In this document: piece after piece, positions 8,378 to 18,800 of the stretch
Layout of the letters: each line of letters opens with the position of its first letter
Numbering within the stretch: the first letter of the stretch is position 1
NCBI GenBank assembly: GCA_022565805.1
Contig: JAIULZ010000027.1
Span: 1 to 36,648, forward strand
DNA from: Balneolales bacterium
GTDB lineage: Bacteria > Bacteroidota > Rhodothermia > Balneolales > Cyclonatronaceae
Direction of reading: 5' to 3'
Length of the DNA: 36,648 bases
Program-made: the position numbers and the translations under genes
The notes under the pieces: model-generated
Told to the model about the DNA's origin: nothing
The model's input: the letters and a program-made list of their open reading frames with translations, nothing else
Database searches by the model: none

Positions 8378-10288
8378 ATGCTTAAATCCGTAAATCGCAT
8401 TTCTCAGCTCATTTTTCTGATTTTTCTCACTATTACGTTTTCGTCTTGTGCGCAAAGGGGAATTCCAGACGCGTCTTTGCAGGAGGTGGCTGGAAGCTCT
8501 GAAACCATAATAGCAGATTTCTCAGGCTTCACCCTTTCGCAAACAGACACCGTAAAGCATGGTCGCGTGTTTCCGACCCGTGGGCATAAGCATATTGCGG
8601 TTGTATTTGTCCGATTTGAAGAGGATGATAATCCGCTGCGGGAATGGGTGGAGTGGCCCAACGAAGATCCGGCCAATGTTCCGCAATGGATGCGCGACAT
8701 GGTAAACAGCATGGATCATTCACCTGATTTTGATAATGGACTCTACCAGAACATTACTTCCTATTTCCGGGAGGCATCAGCCGGTAATCTGTTGGTTACG
8801 GGGGATGTTTACTATGTAACTGCGCCGGATTCTCTGCATGGTTCGGGTCCGGGATTGGTAAACCGCACCGTTCTGCAGCAGCTTTTTGGTAATGGGGATT
8901 ACATCGAGCCTAAGGTTGGGCCGGAGCAAATTCGGGCGCTCGATAGCTGGACCACCCATGCCCCTTTTGTGCACACCAATGTTCCGGATGGCATAGCGGA
9001 TTACATCATTACAATTTATCGTCATCCGGGCGGCATGGCTCATCCTTTTAACGCAAGATGGACCGGAATTGCAGGCTTAGGGGGCGGAAACTACCCGATT
9101 GGGGCAGGTCTGAGCGTACACAGCAGCGGTACAAAAGTTTCTGGTGCAACCATGGTTTTTCGGGATTTCCTGAGGATGTACGATATTATGATTCATGAAG
9201 TAGCCCATCATCTTCTTGGCTCGCCTCATCCGTATATAGGAAATGCAGGCCGGCACCCAGCCTATTGGGGTTTATTTAGCTCGCATTTGTCGAATCAGAG
9301 CATAAACGCTTATGAACGAATGGTGCTGGGCTGGGGCATGCCGCAGGAATTACTTGTTGATGAAGACGTAAACAGCTCAAGAGTACAGCGCATTCGGCTT
9401 GGTGATTACTGGAGTACAGGAGAGTCGGCATACTTTACAATGGAAGACGGCTCGCTTCTTTTTTTTGAAAACCGTCAGAAAAAATCAGTACGCGAAGGCA
9501 TTGAAAATTCTTTTGATCTTGCCACAATCAACACCGAAGACCGGGGCATACAGATTTTCAAAGTTCGTCCGCCCTATGATTTCCGAAGACAAAACCTGCG
9601 CACATTTCCGGCCGACGGACACTTTAGCTGGGATGTAGTTTCGTTAAGTGATGCCTGTCGTTCTTCTTTGCCACAGCCGGTTTTAAGAAAAGCCCATGAG
9701 CATCCTGCCGGAATTTCCTTCCGGGATAGTTTCAGGCTAAATCAGGATGCATTTGATGTAGATGTTCCCGAAACCGTATCTCTTTACATATTGGATGAGT
9801 TCGGGTCTGACCGCTGTACGAGCTTTACTTCCGGAGAGCACTTCGCGACCGCATTTGGCCCGGGCTCGCTTTCCGGGAAAAGATTATTTGCCAGCTATAC
9901 GAATCCTGCAAGCAAAACCGATACAGGTCTGTATACCGGAATTTCGATGTTTATAGAAAGCATAGACGAAACCGACGGCAGTATGAATATAGCCTTTTCA
10001 AGAGATCCGTTTTTTACCGAATTAGGACGTGCGCTTGTTATAGAGCAGTCTTTTTTTATTACGGGTGACATGATTGTGCCCGAGGGTACCGAAATACATT
10101 TTACCGACGCGGCAACAATTTATGTAGAAGAAAATGCAAGCATTCGGATTGATGGTATCCTGCTCTTGTCAAACGGCAGAGCCCTTACCGGCTTTTTTTC
10201 GGGCAAGGATCTAATTGGGCTAAACAACAGCCCGATAAGACCGCTTCGCAATATGTCGGAAAAAGTAAGCAGAGAACCCCTTGACTAA
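8378..10288 (+). CDS. M6-like zinc metallopeptidase, lipoprotein
   Basis: The product (636 aa) is probably an envelope-anchored zinc protease. A lipoprotein signal ends at SSC (lipidated Cys24). The stretch from about 65 to 145 (AVVFVRFEEDDNP, then NITSYFREASAGNLLVTGDV) matches the N-terminal part of M6 (immune inhibitor A-like) catalytic domains, in which a Phe-rich strand precedes the NxSxYxxexSxGxl block. The zinc site is HEVAHH at 273-278 with a further GSPH ending at H284. After it, NAYERMVLGWG resembles the conserved W/Y-x-x-x-x-LGW motif of M6 enzymes. The C-terminal part (about 380-600) is beta-rich without a recognised domain and lacks the sorting signal of the neighbouring secreted proteins. 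The spacing HExxHxxxGxxH is one residue longer than the metzincin motif. Family assignment is by motif only. The gene is monocistronic and convergent with gltB. Confidence 0.72.
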   Translation: MLKSVNRISQLIFLIFLTITFSSCAQRGIPDASLQEVAGSSETIIADFSGFTLSQTDTVKHGRVFPTRGHKHIAVVFVRFEEDDNPLREWVEWPNEDPANVPQWMRDMVNSMDHSPDFDNGLYQNITSYFREASAGNLLVTGDVYYVTAPDSLHGSGPGLVNRTVLQQLFGNGDYIEPKVGPEQIRALDSWTTHAPFVHTNVPDGIADYIITIYRHPGGMAHPFNARWTGIAGLGGGNYPIGAGLSVHSSGTKVSGATMVFRDFLRMYDIMIHEVAHHLLGSPHPYIGNAGRHPAYWGLFSSHLSNQSINAYERMVLGWGMPQELLVDEDVNSSRVQRIRLGDYWSTGESAYFTMEDGSLLFFENRQKKSVREGIENSFDLATINTEDRGIQIFKVRPPYDFRRQNLRTFPADGHFSWDVVSLSDACRSSLPQPVLRKAHEHPAGISFRDSFRLNQDAFDVDVPETVSLYILDEFGSDRCTSFTSGEHFATAFGPGSLSGKRLFASYTNPASKTDTGLYTGISMFIESIDETDGSMNIAFSRDPFFTELGRALVIEQSFFITGDMIVPEGTEIHFTDAATIYVEENASIRIDGILLLSNGRALTGFFSGKDLIGLNNSPIRPLRNMSEKVSREPLD

Positions 10289-10353
10289 ATAACTTGGATT
10301 CGGCTTTTCAGCTCGAATACCGATTTCATCTGTCAGAAGCTTGTACAAATACC

Positions 10354-13300
10354 CTACGCCGCTTCTGTTTCGGAATTCTCTTTTTCCTCTGTTTCAGTTA
10401 ACGGCGCTTGTTCTTTTTGGTGAACGGGGATATACTTTCTGAAATTGACGACGCTTTGTTTCCAGTTCTTCAGTATGGATGTTGCGCGCTTGCTTCCCGC
10501 TTCTTTTGTGTAATCTTCAAGGAGCATTCTAAGCAGCTGTTGGTCTTCTTCATTCAGCTCGCCGCCCGACAAGTAGGATGTATTAATTTTGTCGTCTTGA
10601 TCACCGTATACAAAAAGCGAGCCGCCCGTCATTCCGGCACCGGCATTGGCAGATAAGCTTCCCAAAACCACTACGGTGCCGTTAGTCATATATTCACAAG
10701 CGTGCAGGCCGGTGCCTTCGACTACGGCGGTTGCGCCACTGTTGCGAACTGCAAAACGATCGCCGGCAAGGCCGCAAACATATAGCACGCCGCCCGTTGC
10801 GCCATAGAGCGCACAATTTCCAATAATTGCATTTTCCGATGCATCAAACTTTGCTTGCTGCGGTGGACGAATGGTCACTTTTCCACCCGACATAGACTTG
10901 CAAACCGAATCATTTGCTTCGCCAAACAGCTTAATTTCGATTCCCTGAGTTAGGAAAACACCGAACCCCTGACCTGCACTGCCCTTCATTTCAACTTTTA
11001 CGCTGCCCGGAAACTTAATGTCTTCTCTTTGATTGCTTCCGGTTTTTATTCTACGAAGCCGCTCGGTATGCACCCATTTAGCGATAGCGCCCGATAAGGT
11101 GGCAAAAGCAGCTCTGTCTGTAGTTGTGATATTGTGCTTGAGCTCAACCGATTTGCCCGCCAGCAGCGCTGGTTTGGCTTCATCCAGAAGAATTCGGTTA
11201 AGCATGTTTACACCATCGTCGTATACCGCAGATATGATGTGGCTTACAGCAGCACCCGGCTGCAAAAAGTACGAAAGATCCAGATTCTTCTGCTCAGTAA
11301 GCGAAATATGGTCGGGATGAAGGCGAAGTAAATCGGATCTGCCTCTAATCTCTTTAAGGCTTTTGAATCCGGCTGCCGCGAGGCGGTTTTTCACATCTGT
11401 GGCCAAGTACCGAAGCATCCTGATAATTTGATCTTTATTGCCCTTGTACTTGGCCTTAAACTTAGGATCGTGCGTAGCAATGCCTACCGGACACGTATTT
11501 TTCTCGCAAATACGGGCCATCACGCAGCCTTCGGCAACAAGCAAAAGTTTTCCGAATTCGAATCCATCTGCACCGAGAATGGCGGCAGTTAGAATGTCTT
11601 CTCCAGTATGAATTCCTCCATCAACGCGAAGCTCCACGTTGCTTCTAAGCCGGTTAGAGCTTAAGTACCTGTGAACTTCAGCCAGTCCGAATTCCCACGG
11701 GAGCCCGGCATTTTTCATCGAGCTAAGCGATGCGGCCCCGGTTCCGCCATCACCTCCCGAAATATGAATGATATCGGCACCAGCTTTGGCCACTCCAACG
11801 GCAATTGTACCAATGTGAGCACCTGAGACAAGCTTTACATTTACTTTAGCGCCGGGCTTTAGTTGCTTGAGCTCAAAAATAAGCTGCTTCAAATCTTCGA
11901 TGCTGTAAATATCGTGAAGTGGTGGCGGGGAAATCAGGTCGACCCCGGGATTGGCAAAACGGGCACGGGCAATGTGCTCATCTACTTTTACACCCATAAG
12001 CTGACCGCCTTCTCCGGGTTTTGCTCCCTGAGCAACTTTGATTTGGAACTCCTCAGCAGGAATTAAATATTCGGCCGTTACGCCAAACCTTGCCGAAGCC
12101 ACCTGTTTCGCGCTTGCGGTGATGCCGTCTGTGAAATAATACGGGTTTTCTCCCCCTTCGCCACTGTTGCTGCGTCCGCCAATTTCCCGCATCGCCAGAA
12201 AAATATCCCGCTGCGACTCTGCGCTAATGGCTCCAAAAGACATCGCTCCCGAGCCAAAGGTTTTCATTATGGATGCTTCAGATTCTACTTCTTCGGGTGC
12301 AAGTGGCTCCGAAGCCGGATTTACTTTAAACAAATGCCGCACCGCCAGCGGACTATCATTAGTACCGGCTTCGAGATAGGCTTTGTAGAGCTCCGGGTTG
12401 TCTAATGAAATGTTTTCTTCGCGCACCAAATCGTGAATCAGCTTAGATCTGGTGTTGGTCATTGCGTGCTTTTCCCCAACAAGACCTTTGTTGTGCTCTT
12501 TATAAAAATAGCTTTTAATGACCTTCCCGCTTTCTACATGTATTTCGCCAACTTTTAGTCTTTGCTCGATCATGTCGGCCAAATGTGGTATTTCAACACC
12601 GTTAACAGGCGAAGTAAGACCGGGGAAATAAGCCTTGGTAATTTCTTTTCCAACACCCAGCGGTGTGTAAAGCTTGGAGCTTAAGTAGCTTTGAGCGACC
12701 GAAATCCCCATTTTTGCCATGATTTTCAGGAGTCCGCCTTTCAAAGCTTTAATCAGGTTTTGCTCCCGTTCTGTGGCTGTTTCCGGTTTCGTCTTTCTGA
12801 GGTTTCCGTCGCGCGCAAGGCTTAGCGCAAGCCACGGACAAACCGCAGACGCCCCGAAACTAACCAGAGCCGCAAGCTGATGCGTATTTCGAACTTCGCC
12901 AGTATGAACGACAATGCTGGCATTTAAACGCAAGCCGTTTCGGTTTAAAGCTTGTACCACAGAACGAAGCGCCAAAAGGGTAGGAATTGGAGGCCGCTCG
13001 AAACCCGCGTTCTGATCGGAAAGAACGATAATATTTCGTCCTCTCTCTACCGCTTCGCAGGCTTGTTTTGCTATTTGCCGCAGTCCGGATTGTATGCCAA
13101 CGGCCGCCTCTGTACGTGAATATGTGATGTCTAAGATGGCGGTTTTTAGAAATTTTCCGTGCTCTTTAAACAGGTGCAGGTCCCGGATAAAAGCAAACTC
13201 TGCAAGGCTTAAAACCGGGCTATCCAGCTTGATGGCAGCGGCCGGCGGAATAAGCTCCTTTGGCTCAAAAATATTGGGCTTTTTACCCAGATATATTGTG

Positions 13301-14814
13301 AGCTCGGTAACCATTTCTTCCCGTATATAATCGAGGGGCGGGTTGGTAACCTGAGCAAAATTTTGGTAGAAAAAATCAAAGAAAGAACGGGGCTCATCCG
13401 AAAGAATGGCGGGCCGGGCCGTATCTCCCATGGAGCCAATTGGCTCTTTGCCTTCATTAACCATAGGAACCAGTACTTTGTCGAGCTCCTCATTAGTATA
13501 TCCAAAAATATAGGTGGCATCACCAGAAGAATCGTCTTTGCTGTGCGCGGTGGTTTCTTCTGTATCTTTAGGAATTGCGAATAATCCGGTGTCGAAAACG
13601 GCTTTACTGTTTTCGCGCGAATTGCTTGGATCGCGAAAATGTACTTTCCCATAATCCAAATCTACCTTTACGCCGCTACCTGCATGAAGCGAGCCTTTTT
13701 TAAGAACTTTACTTTCGTCTACGGTAAATGCACCTGCTTCAGAAGAAAGATAGAAATGGTCGTCGGTTAGCATCCAGCGGCAGGGGCGAAAGCCATTCCG
13801 ATCTAAACGCGCACCGATAGTGTGGCCATCGGAATAAGTTACGAATGCGGGCCCGTCCCAGGGTTCCATAGCTCTGCTCCAGAACTCATAAAAACTGTTT
13901 CCGGAATGCGCAGGTGGCATCATCAGGGCAAGAATGTCCTCGACGTGAGGAATAGAACTGCGGTACAGGAGTGCTTCTACCATTTCATTAAGGCTTCCCG
14001 AATCGCTTATGCCTTTAGCGGTGAGGAGCTCATCGGTGCGCAGACCCAGATACTGCTCGCGGGAATAAGCCCATGAGCGGTTTCCGGCTATGGTGTTAAT
14101 TTCGCCATTATGGCCAATAAGGCGGAATGGCTGCACTTTATCCCAGGATGTTCGCGTGTTGGTAGAAAATCTTCTGTGGAATAGCGCAAAACGGGATTCA
14201 AAAGCGGGGTTTTGCAGATCCAGGTAAAAACGCTCCAGATCCTGAGCCCGGGTTAATCCTTTATAGACAAGTGTTCGGGCAGAAAGAGAGGTGAAGAAAA
14301 ATTCTTTATAGATGCCGGCCTCTTTTTCCTTGGTCCGGGTCATTTGACGCGCGTTATACAGCAGTTTGTCGAAAGAAGCATCAGTACGGCAATGATCGGG
14401 ACGCTTTATGATAACCTGAACCACTCCCGGCAGACTTTCGAGGGCTTCATCACCCAGCACGCCGGGGTCTGTGGGAACGGCGCGATATTGAATAATTTCG
14501 AGCCCGAAAAACTGAAAGGTTTGTTCGAACACCCGCAGCGCAATTCGTCGGCGCTCCGTATCGGTAGGGGTAAAGAGGGAAGCCACGGCAATAGAACCCG
14601 GTTTGTACCCAAGAAGCTCGAAAGGTATATCGGTCATAATGCCCGCCCCGTCTCCGGTAATCTGATCGGCCGCGCAGGCTCCTCTGTGCTCTACACAGCG
14701 AAGCGCGTCGAGTGCGAGTCGTACATTGGCGTGAGAGGGTTTAGATTTAAGGCTGGCTATAAACCCAACCCCGCAGGCTGATTTTTCTTCCGGTGTTTGT
14801 AGGGTGTCGAACAT
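10354..14814 (-). CDS. gltB: Glutamate synthase large subunit
   Basis: GltB converts 2-oxoglutarate and glutamine to two glutamates in the cytoplasm, as part of ammonium assimilation with glutamine synthetase. The 1486 residues match the usual bacterial alpha subunit. A 13-residue propeptide precedes Cys14 (ACGVGF), the amidotransferase nucleophile. The class II glutaminase domain runs to about 420, with HRRFSTNT and HNGEINT motifs. The central domain and the FMN/synthase domain (about 830-1190; GEGGENPYYF, SGGDGGTGA) follow. The 3Fe-4S ligands C1097, C1103 and C1108 have the canonical C-x5-C-x4-C spacing. The C-terminal GXGXG helix domain (about 1230-1430) carries repeated G-rich rungs such as GAGMTGG. 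No gltD (small subunit) lies next to it, so it must be encoded elsewhere, or electrons come from another donor such as ferredoxin. It is preceded by a gap of about 1 kb with no visible regulator. Confidence 0.97.
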   Translation of the reverse strand: MFDTLQTPEEKSACGVGFIASLKSKPSHANVRLALDALRCVEHRGACAADQITGDGAGIMTDIPFELLGYKPGSIAVASLFTPTDTERRRIALRVFEQTFQFFGLEIIQYRAVPTDPGVLGDEALESLPGVVQVIIKRPDHCRTDASFDKLLYNARQMTRTKEKEAGIYKEFFFTSLSARTLVYKGLTRAQDLERFYLDLQNPAFESRFALFHRRFSTNTRTSWDKVQPFRLIGHNGEINTIAGNRSWAYSREQYLGLRTDELLTAKGISDSGSLNEMVEALLYRSSIPHVEDILALMMPPAHSGNSFYEFWSRAMEPWDGPAFVTYSDGHTIGARLDRNGFRPCRWMLTDDHFYLSSEAGAFTVDESKVLKKGSLHAGSGVKVDLDYGKVHFRDPSNSRENSKAVFDTGLFAIPKDTEETTAHSKDDSSGDATYIFGYTNEELDKVLVPMVNEGKEPIGSMGDTARPAILSDEPRSFFDFFYQNFAQVTNPPLDYIREEMVTELTIYLGKKPNIFEPKELIPPAAAIKLDSPVLSLAEFAFIRDLHLFKEHGKFLKTAILDITYSRTEAAVGIQSGLRQIAKQACEAVERGRNIIVLSDQNAGFERPPIPTLLALRSVVQALNRNGLRLNASIVVHTGEVRNTHQLAALVSFGASAVCPWLALSLARDGNLRKTKPETATEREQNLIKALKGGLLKIMAKMGISVAQSYLSSKLYTPLGVGKEITKAYFPGLTSPVNGVEIPHLADMIEQRLKVGEIHVESGKVIKSYFYKEHNKGLVGEKHAMTNTRSKLIHDLVREENISLDNPELYKAYLEAGTNDSPLAVRHLFKVNPASEPLAPEEVESEASIMKTFGSGAMSFGAISAESQRDIFLAMREIGGRSNSGEGGENPYYFTDGITASAKQVASARFGVTAEYLIPAEEFQIKVAQGAKPGEGGQLMGVKVDEHIARARFANPGVDLISPPPLHDIYSIEDLKQLIFELKQLKPGAKVNVKLVSGAHIGTIAVGVAKAGADIIHISGGDGGTGAASLSSMKNAGLPWEFGLAEVHRYLSSNRLRSNVELRVDGGIHTGEDILTAAILGADGFEFGKLLLVAEGCVMARICEKNTCPVGIATHDPKFKAKYKGNKDQIIRMLRYLATDVKNRLAAAGFKSLKEIRGRSDLLRLHPDHISLTEQKNLDLSYFLQPGAAVSHIISAVYDDGVNMLNRILLDEAKPALLAGKSVELKHNITTTDRAAFATLSGAIAKWVHTERLRRIKTGSNQREDIKFPGSVKVEMKGSAGQGFGVFLTQGIEIKLFGEANDSVCKSMSGGKVTIRPPQQAKFDASENAIIGNCALYGATGGVLYVCGLAGDRFAVRNSGATAVVEGTGLHACEYMTNGTVVVLGSLSANAGAGMTGGSLFVYGDQDDKINTSYLSGGELNEEDQQLLRMLLEDYTKEAGSKRATSILKNWKQSVVNFRKYIPVHQKEQAPLTETEEKENSETEAA

Positions 14815-15812
14815 AGAATCTGTTGAAATAAAAGTGTGCTGTGTAAATAGTTTAGCGGAGTTCTGTATTCATGGCTTGGTGAAACCATTCATAAGTCTGA
14901 CCAGTTGCCGATCTTAAATACGAGTCTTAGGTCTCTAATCAAGTGTAGGTATAGTCCTGTTTAATTTGGGATGCATAAATACAGAACGGAAGCTTTTTAG
15001 ATGCTTCGATGAATTAAAAAGTGACTAAGGTGTCTGAAATTCTGCGTTTTTATAAATAACCAAAGGAGGCTTAACAATGTTTGGTTGTAATTGAGAAAAA
15101 AATCAGAAAGTCCGGGTAAAAAGCACATGATTTTGTGTCGCATTGGATTCTCGAGTACTATTTTACTGCCGTTAATTGCGACAGGAGAAAGCATGCAAAT
15201 ATTTCAACATCAGATGCTTTGAGATAACTGATGCCTTATTATTTCGTTTGCATCACCCGGAAAAATAAATATTCGGTGTTTGGTTGTAAGAACAGAGAAA
15301 ACTTAAGAGAAAGTATTTGCAGACTAAGGTATCACCATATAACAAACAAATAAGCGAGGCATAAGTCAAGTTTATTAATAGTTTAAGGTCGATTTGCCGG
15401 AGAAGAAGCCTTCAAAAATGGCCCTTGTAATCGGAAAAGCGCTACCAGTAAAATGTGTTCAAAAATGAAAAAACGAGATATTGGGGCAATTTGTAAAAGT
15501 GCATCGCGGTATTTGAAGATTTTAATGAGTTTCCTTATCATAATGAAAGCGCTTACATTTTTTTGTAGCGTATAATTTTGCTGTATATAAGCTTTGTCTT
15601 CTGTTATTGCTGAAAAAAATGCAGCTGCACTTTTTGGGGTGTGATGGCTTCTGTTCAACAAAGTAATCTTAGCAGTAAAATACGGATCTTGTATATCGGG
15701 TTTGTTTACGCCTGCAGCCTCTCTTTGGTAATTTTCCTGATTCCTTGTCTAATTACCGTTGTATTCTGCGATAAAGCCTGTTCAAAAATAGTTATCATCA
15801 TATAAATCATTT
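14815..15812. other. 1-kb intergenic region between gltB and the amylase gene
   Basis: This long AT-rich stretch separates two divergent genes and presumably carries both promoters. Two minus-strand open frames (15383-15661, 92 codons; 14997-15194, 65 codons) were inspected. They have no recognisable motif and lack the character of the neighbouring genes, so I do not call them. No tRNA, strong terminator or known riboswitch is apparent. A degraded gene or an unannotated regulatory RNA cannot be excluded. Confidence 0.55.
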
Positions 15813-18800
15813 ATGAAAAAAGTACTCTGCTTTTCTCTCTTATTATTGTTATCTGCCATTGGTTTGGCGCTGCAGCCCGCTCAGGCGCAGCAAGACCGCA
15901 CCATGATGCAGGGCTTCTACTGGGATGTTACTCCCGGAGGCGTATGGTACGATACCCTTGCTACGAGCGCCGAGTTGCTTGGGCGTGTTGGCTTCGACAG
16001 CATGTGGATACCACCACCAAGTAAATCTGCTGCCGGAGGTTTCGATGTGGGCTACACGCCATACGATTACTACGATTTAGGTGAATTCGATAGCCGGGCC
16101 GGTGACCAAACTTCCGGCACGGGCGCCTTCATCCCCACTCGTTATGGTACGAAAGCAGGTTTGCAGGAAGCAATTAGCAGATTACAAGCTCATGGGTTAA
16201 AAGTTTACGCCGATATCGTGCTAAACCACCGTTCCGGAGGAAATCTGGAGCCAAATATTTACGGTGATTTTTACACAGACCGCAATGGCGGTTCATTGTT
16301 TAGTCCCGATGGGGAGAATACCTTCACAGCCTTTCCGCTAACGCATGGCTCGAACCGAATTAACTGGGCTGTTGGAGATGGAAACGAGTTTTTTTACCCC
16401 AATGCGGTTCATAACCAAAGCAACACGGCAGATTTTCTGAGCGGGAGTCAGCTTGCGGGTTTTCATCAGATGTATGTAAATGAATTTGGCTATAGCAACG
16501 CCCTGCATACGGGCTCGGGAGAAACATTACCCGTAGGCGATTCTCTTATTGTTTGGGGCGACTGGCTTACAGAAACTCTCGGCTTAGACGGGTATCGCTT
16601 CGATTTTGTTAAGGGCGTGCATCCCGAATACTTTAAGGCATTTATGAGCTATGGCGCTATGGCGGGCAAGTTTCATGTGCATGAGCTTTTTGATGGCGAT
16701 ATTGGTAGAAAACTGGCTTATCTCAATATGCTTAATACACAAGACAGCCCGTTTAGCCCGTCTCCACCAGCGCCTTCTGCCGGAGCCATTTTTGATTTTA
16801 ATATGCGCTTTGCATACAAGGAAATGAGCGATGGCGGCAATAATTACGACATCAGAAACTGGCATAACCGGGGCTTACACAATCAGTTCGGCGTTCCTTT
16901 CGAGCAAATTGTGATGTTCATAGATAACCACGATTTCGACCGCACCGATTACAACGGCGAAGTGAATCAGCCCGGACATAGCCCCGTTGTAAACAACAAA
17001 ATGCTTGCCTATGCGCATATGTTAACGCATCCGGGTTATGCTCAGGTTTGGTGGCGCGATTACTTTAATTATGGCTTGCGCGATGAAATTACTTTGCTGG
17101 TTCAATTACGGAATCAGTTTGGTAGCGGCAGTTATAAAGCGCTTACGCGCCCCGGCGAAGGCGGTGGAAATCCGTTTTTCCCCGGTAATCCCGATGAAGA
17201 TCCTCGTCATATCTACGTTGCCGAGCGTGGCGGAACCGGTGGCGATACCGGTCTTATCGTTGCCATTAACAAGCACAGCGATTTCAATATAGATGTTTGG
17301 GTAGACACGCAATGGCCGGAGCGCACTTTGTACGATATTACCGGTAATTTTGAGGGTACTATAGAAGTCTTTTCAGACGGACGCGCCCGCATCCAAACGA
17401 TGCCTTCGAGCTATCATATTTTTGTGCCGGTAGAATATGTGCTGGACGACCCTGCGGTAAATATTACAATGGAAGAAATTACATCTCCATCCGGTACACG
17501 GTTTTTGGGTGAGTCTATTTCGCCGGCAGTTGTAATTTCGAATCAGTCGCTTTTTGCTCAGCAGGATATAGATGTTCGCTTCACGATTCGTCAGGAGTCG
17601 TCTGAGGTGCCTATTTATGATGATGTGGTTACCGTGTATGATTTACAGGCTGGAAATATGACTTCCGTAGCTTTCGAAAGTTTGGAGATTACCCTGCCGG
17701 GAACCTACGTTGCCCGTGCTGCTGTAGAATTTGATCCCGACCAGAATGCGGATGATGATGTGCTTGAAATTACGTTTCAAATTGTGGATCCCGATGAAGG
17801 CGGGCAGTTTCGTGTAGACGGGGTTCTCAATGAGCCGCAGTACATACTAATGGCCGAAAAGGAAAATGATAACAGCGGTTTTGGTCCGAACAAAAACGTG
17901 CAGGCCATATACTACTTCGCCGATGCCGACAGCTTGTACATAGGAATTGAGGCACAAATGCTGCTTGGCGACGACGACGTAATCGGTCTTTTTCTGGATT
18001 TTGAAGAAGTGGACGGACTTCCCGCCGGTTCGCCCCTCGGCGGCGCAACAGGTGCTGTTTCATTCTTGAATGCGGCAGATCCGGCGCAGCATGATTTTGC
18101 TATGGATTTTGAGGTCGACTACGGTTTTGTATGGGCTGGCTCTCAGAACAGACTGCTAATGTCGGTTGCAGATTATACCGGAGATGAAAAGCTCGGAAAA
18201 CTAGTGCTACCAGCCGGTTCGAGTCCGCAGGCTAACGGAACTACCGGCATCGGGCCGGCCGAAGACGGTTTGTTTCCGGCCAACAGCATTCGCTATGCCA
18301 TGCTCAATACCGGAGAAGCCAACAACGGAATTGAAATGGCGCTATCTCTGCAGGATCTTGGTGTATCGGGCGGACACGTACGGGCATTTGCCTTCATCGT
18401 ATCCGGAACGGCTTATTTCTCAAATGTAACCGTGCCCGGAAATGCATCAGGAACGGCCGATTCTTTCGGTAATCTCGGGTTCAACGTAGATTTTGGCGCG
18501 ATTGAGGGTGGTCCTTATCATACGGGATGGTTTTCCCTCACAGATCCCGTTAGCCTGAATGATCCCATTTCAGAAACTCCAAACCGCGCTTCTTTGGATC
18601 AAAATTATCCGAATCCTTTTAACCCGAGCACAACCATTCGATACGCGGTTGCCAATCAAGGGCAGGTTTCGCTCGAAGTGTACAACCTTTTGGGTCAGCG
18701 CGTGGCCGTTTTGGTGAACGAAGTGATGCAGCCCGGTACATACAATCTCTCTTTTGATGCAAGCCGACTCGCGAGCGGTATATACGTGTACAGGCTTCAA

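Noticed and set aside
14997-15194. 65-codon minus-strand open frame upstream of gltB
   Set aside because: It is short, AT-rich and without a motif. It is indistinguishable from chance frames in intergenic DNA.
15383-15661. 92-codon minus-strand open frame in the long intergenic region
   Set aside because: It has no recognisable motif, no signal and no support from context, and its composition resembles the surrounding AT-rich non-coding DNA. It may be a remnant but I cannot support it.
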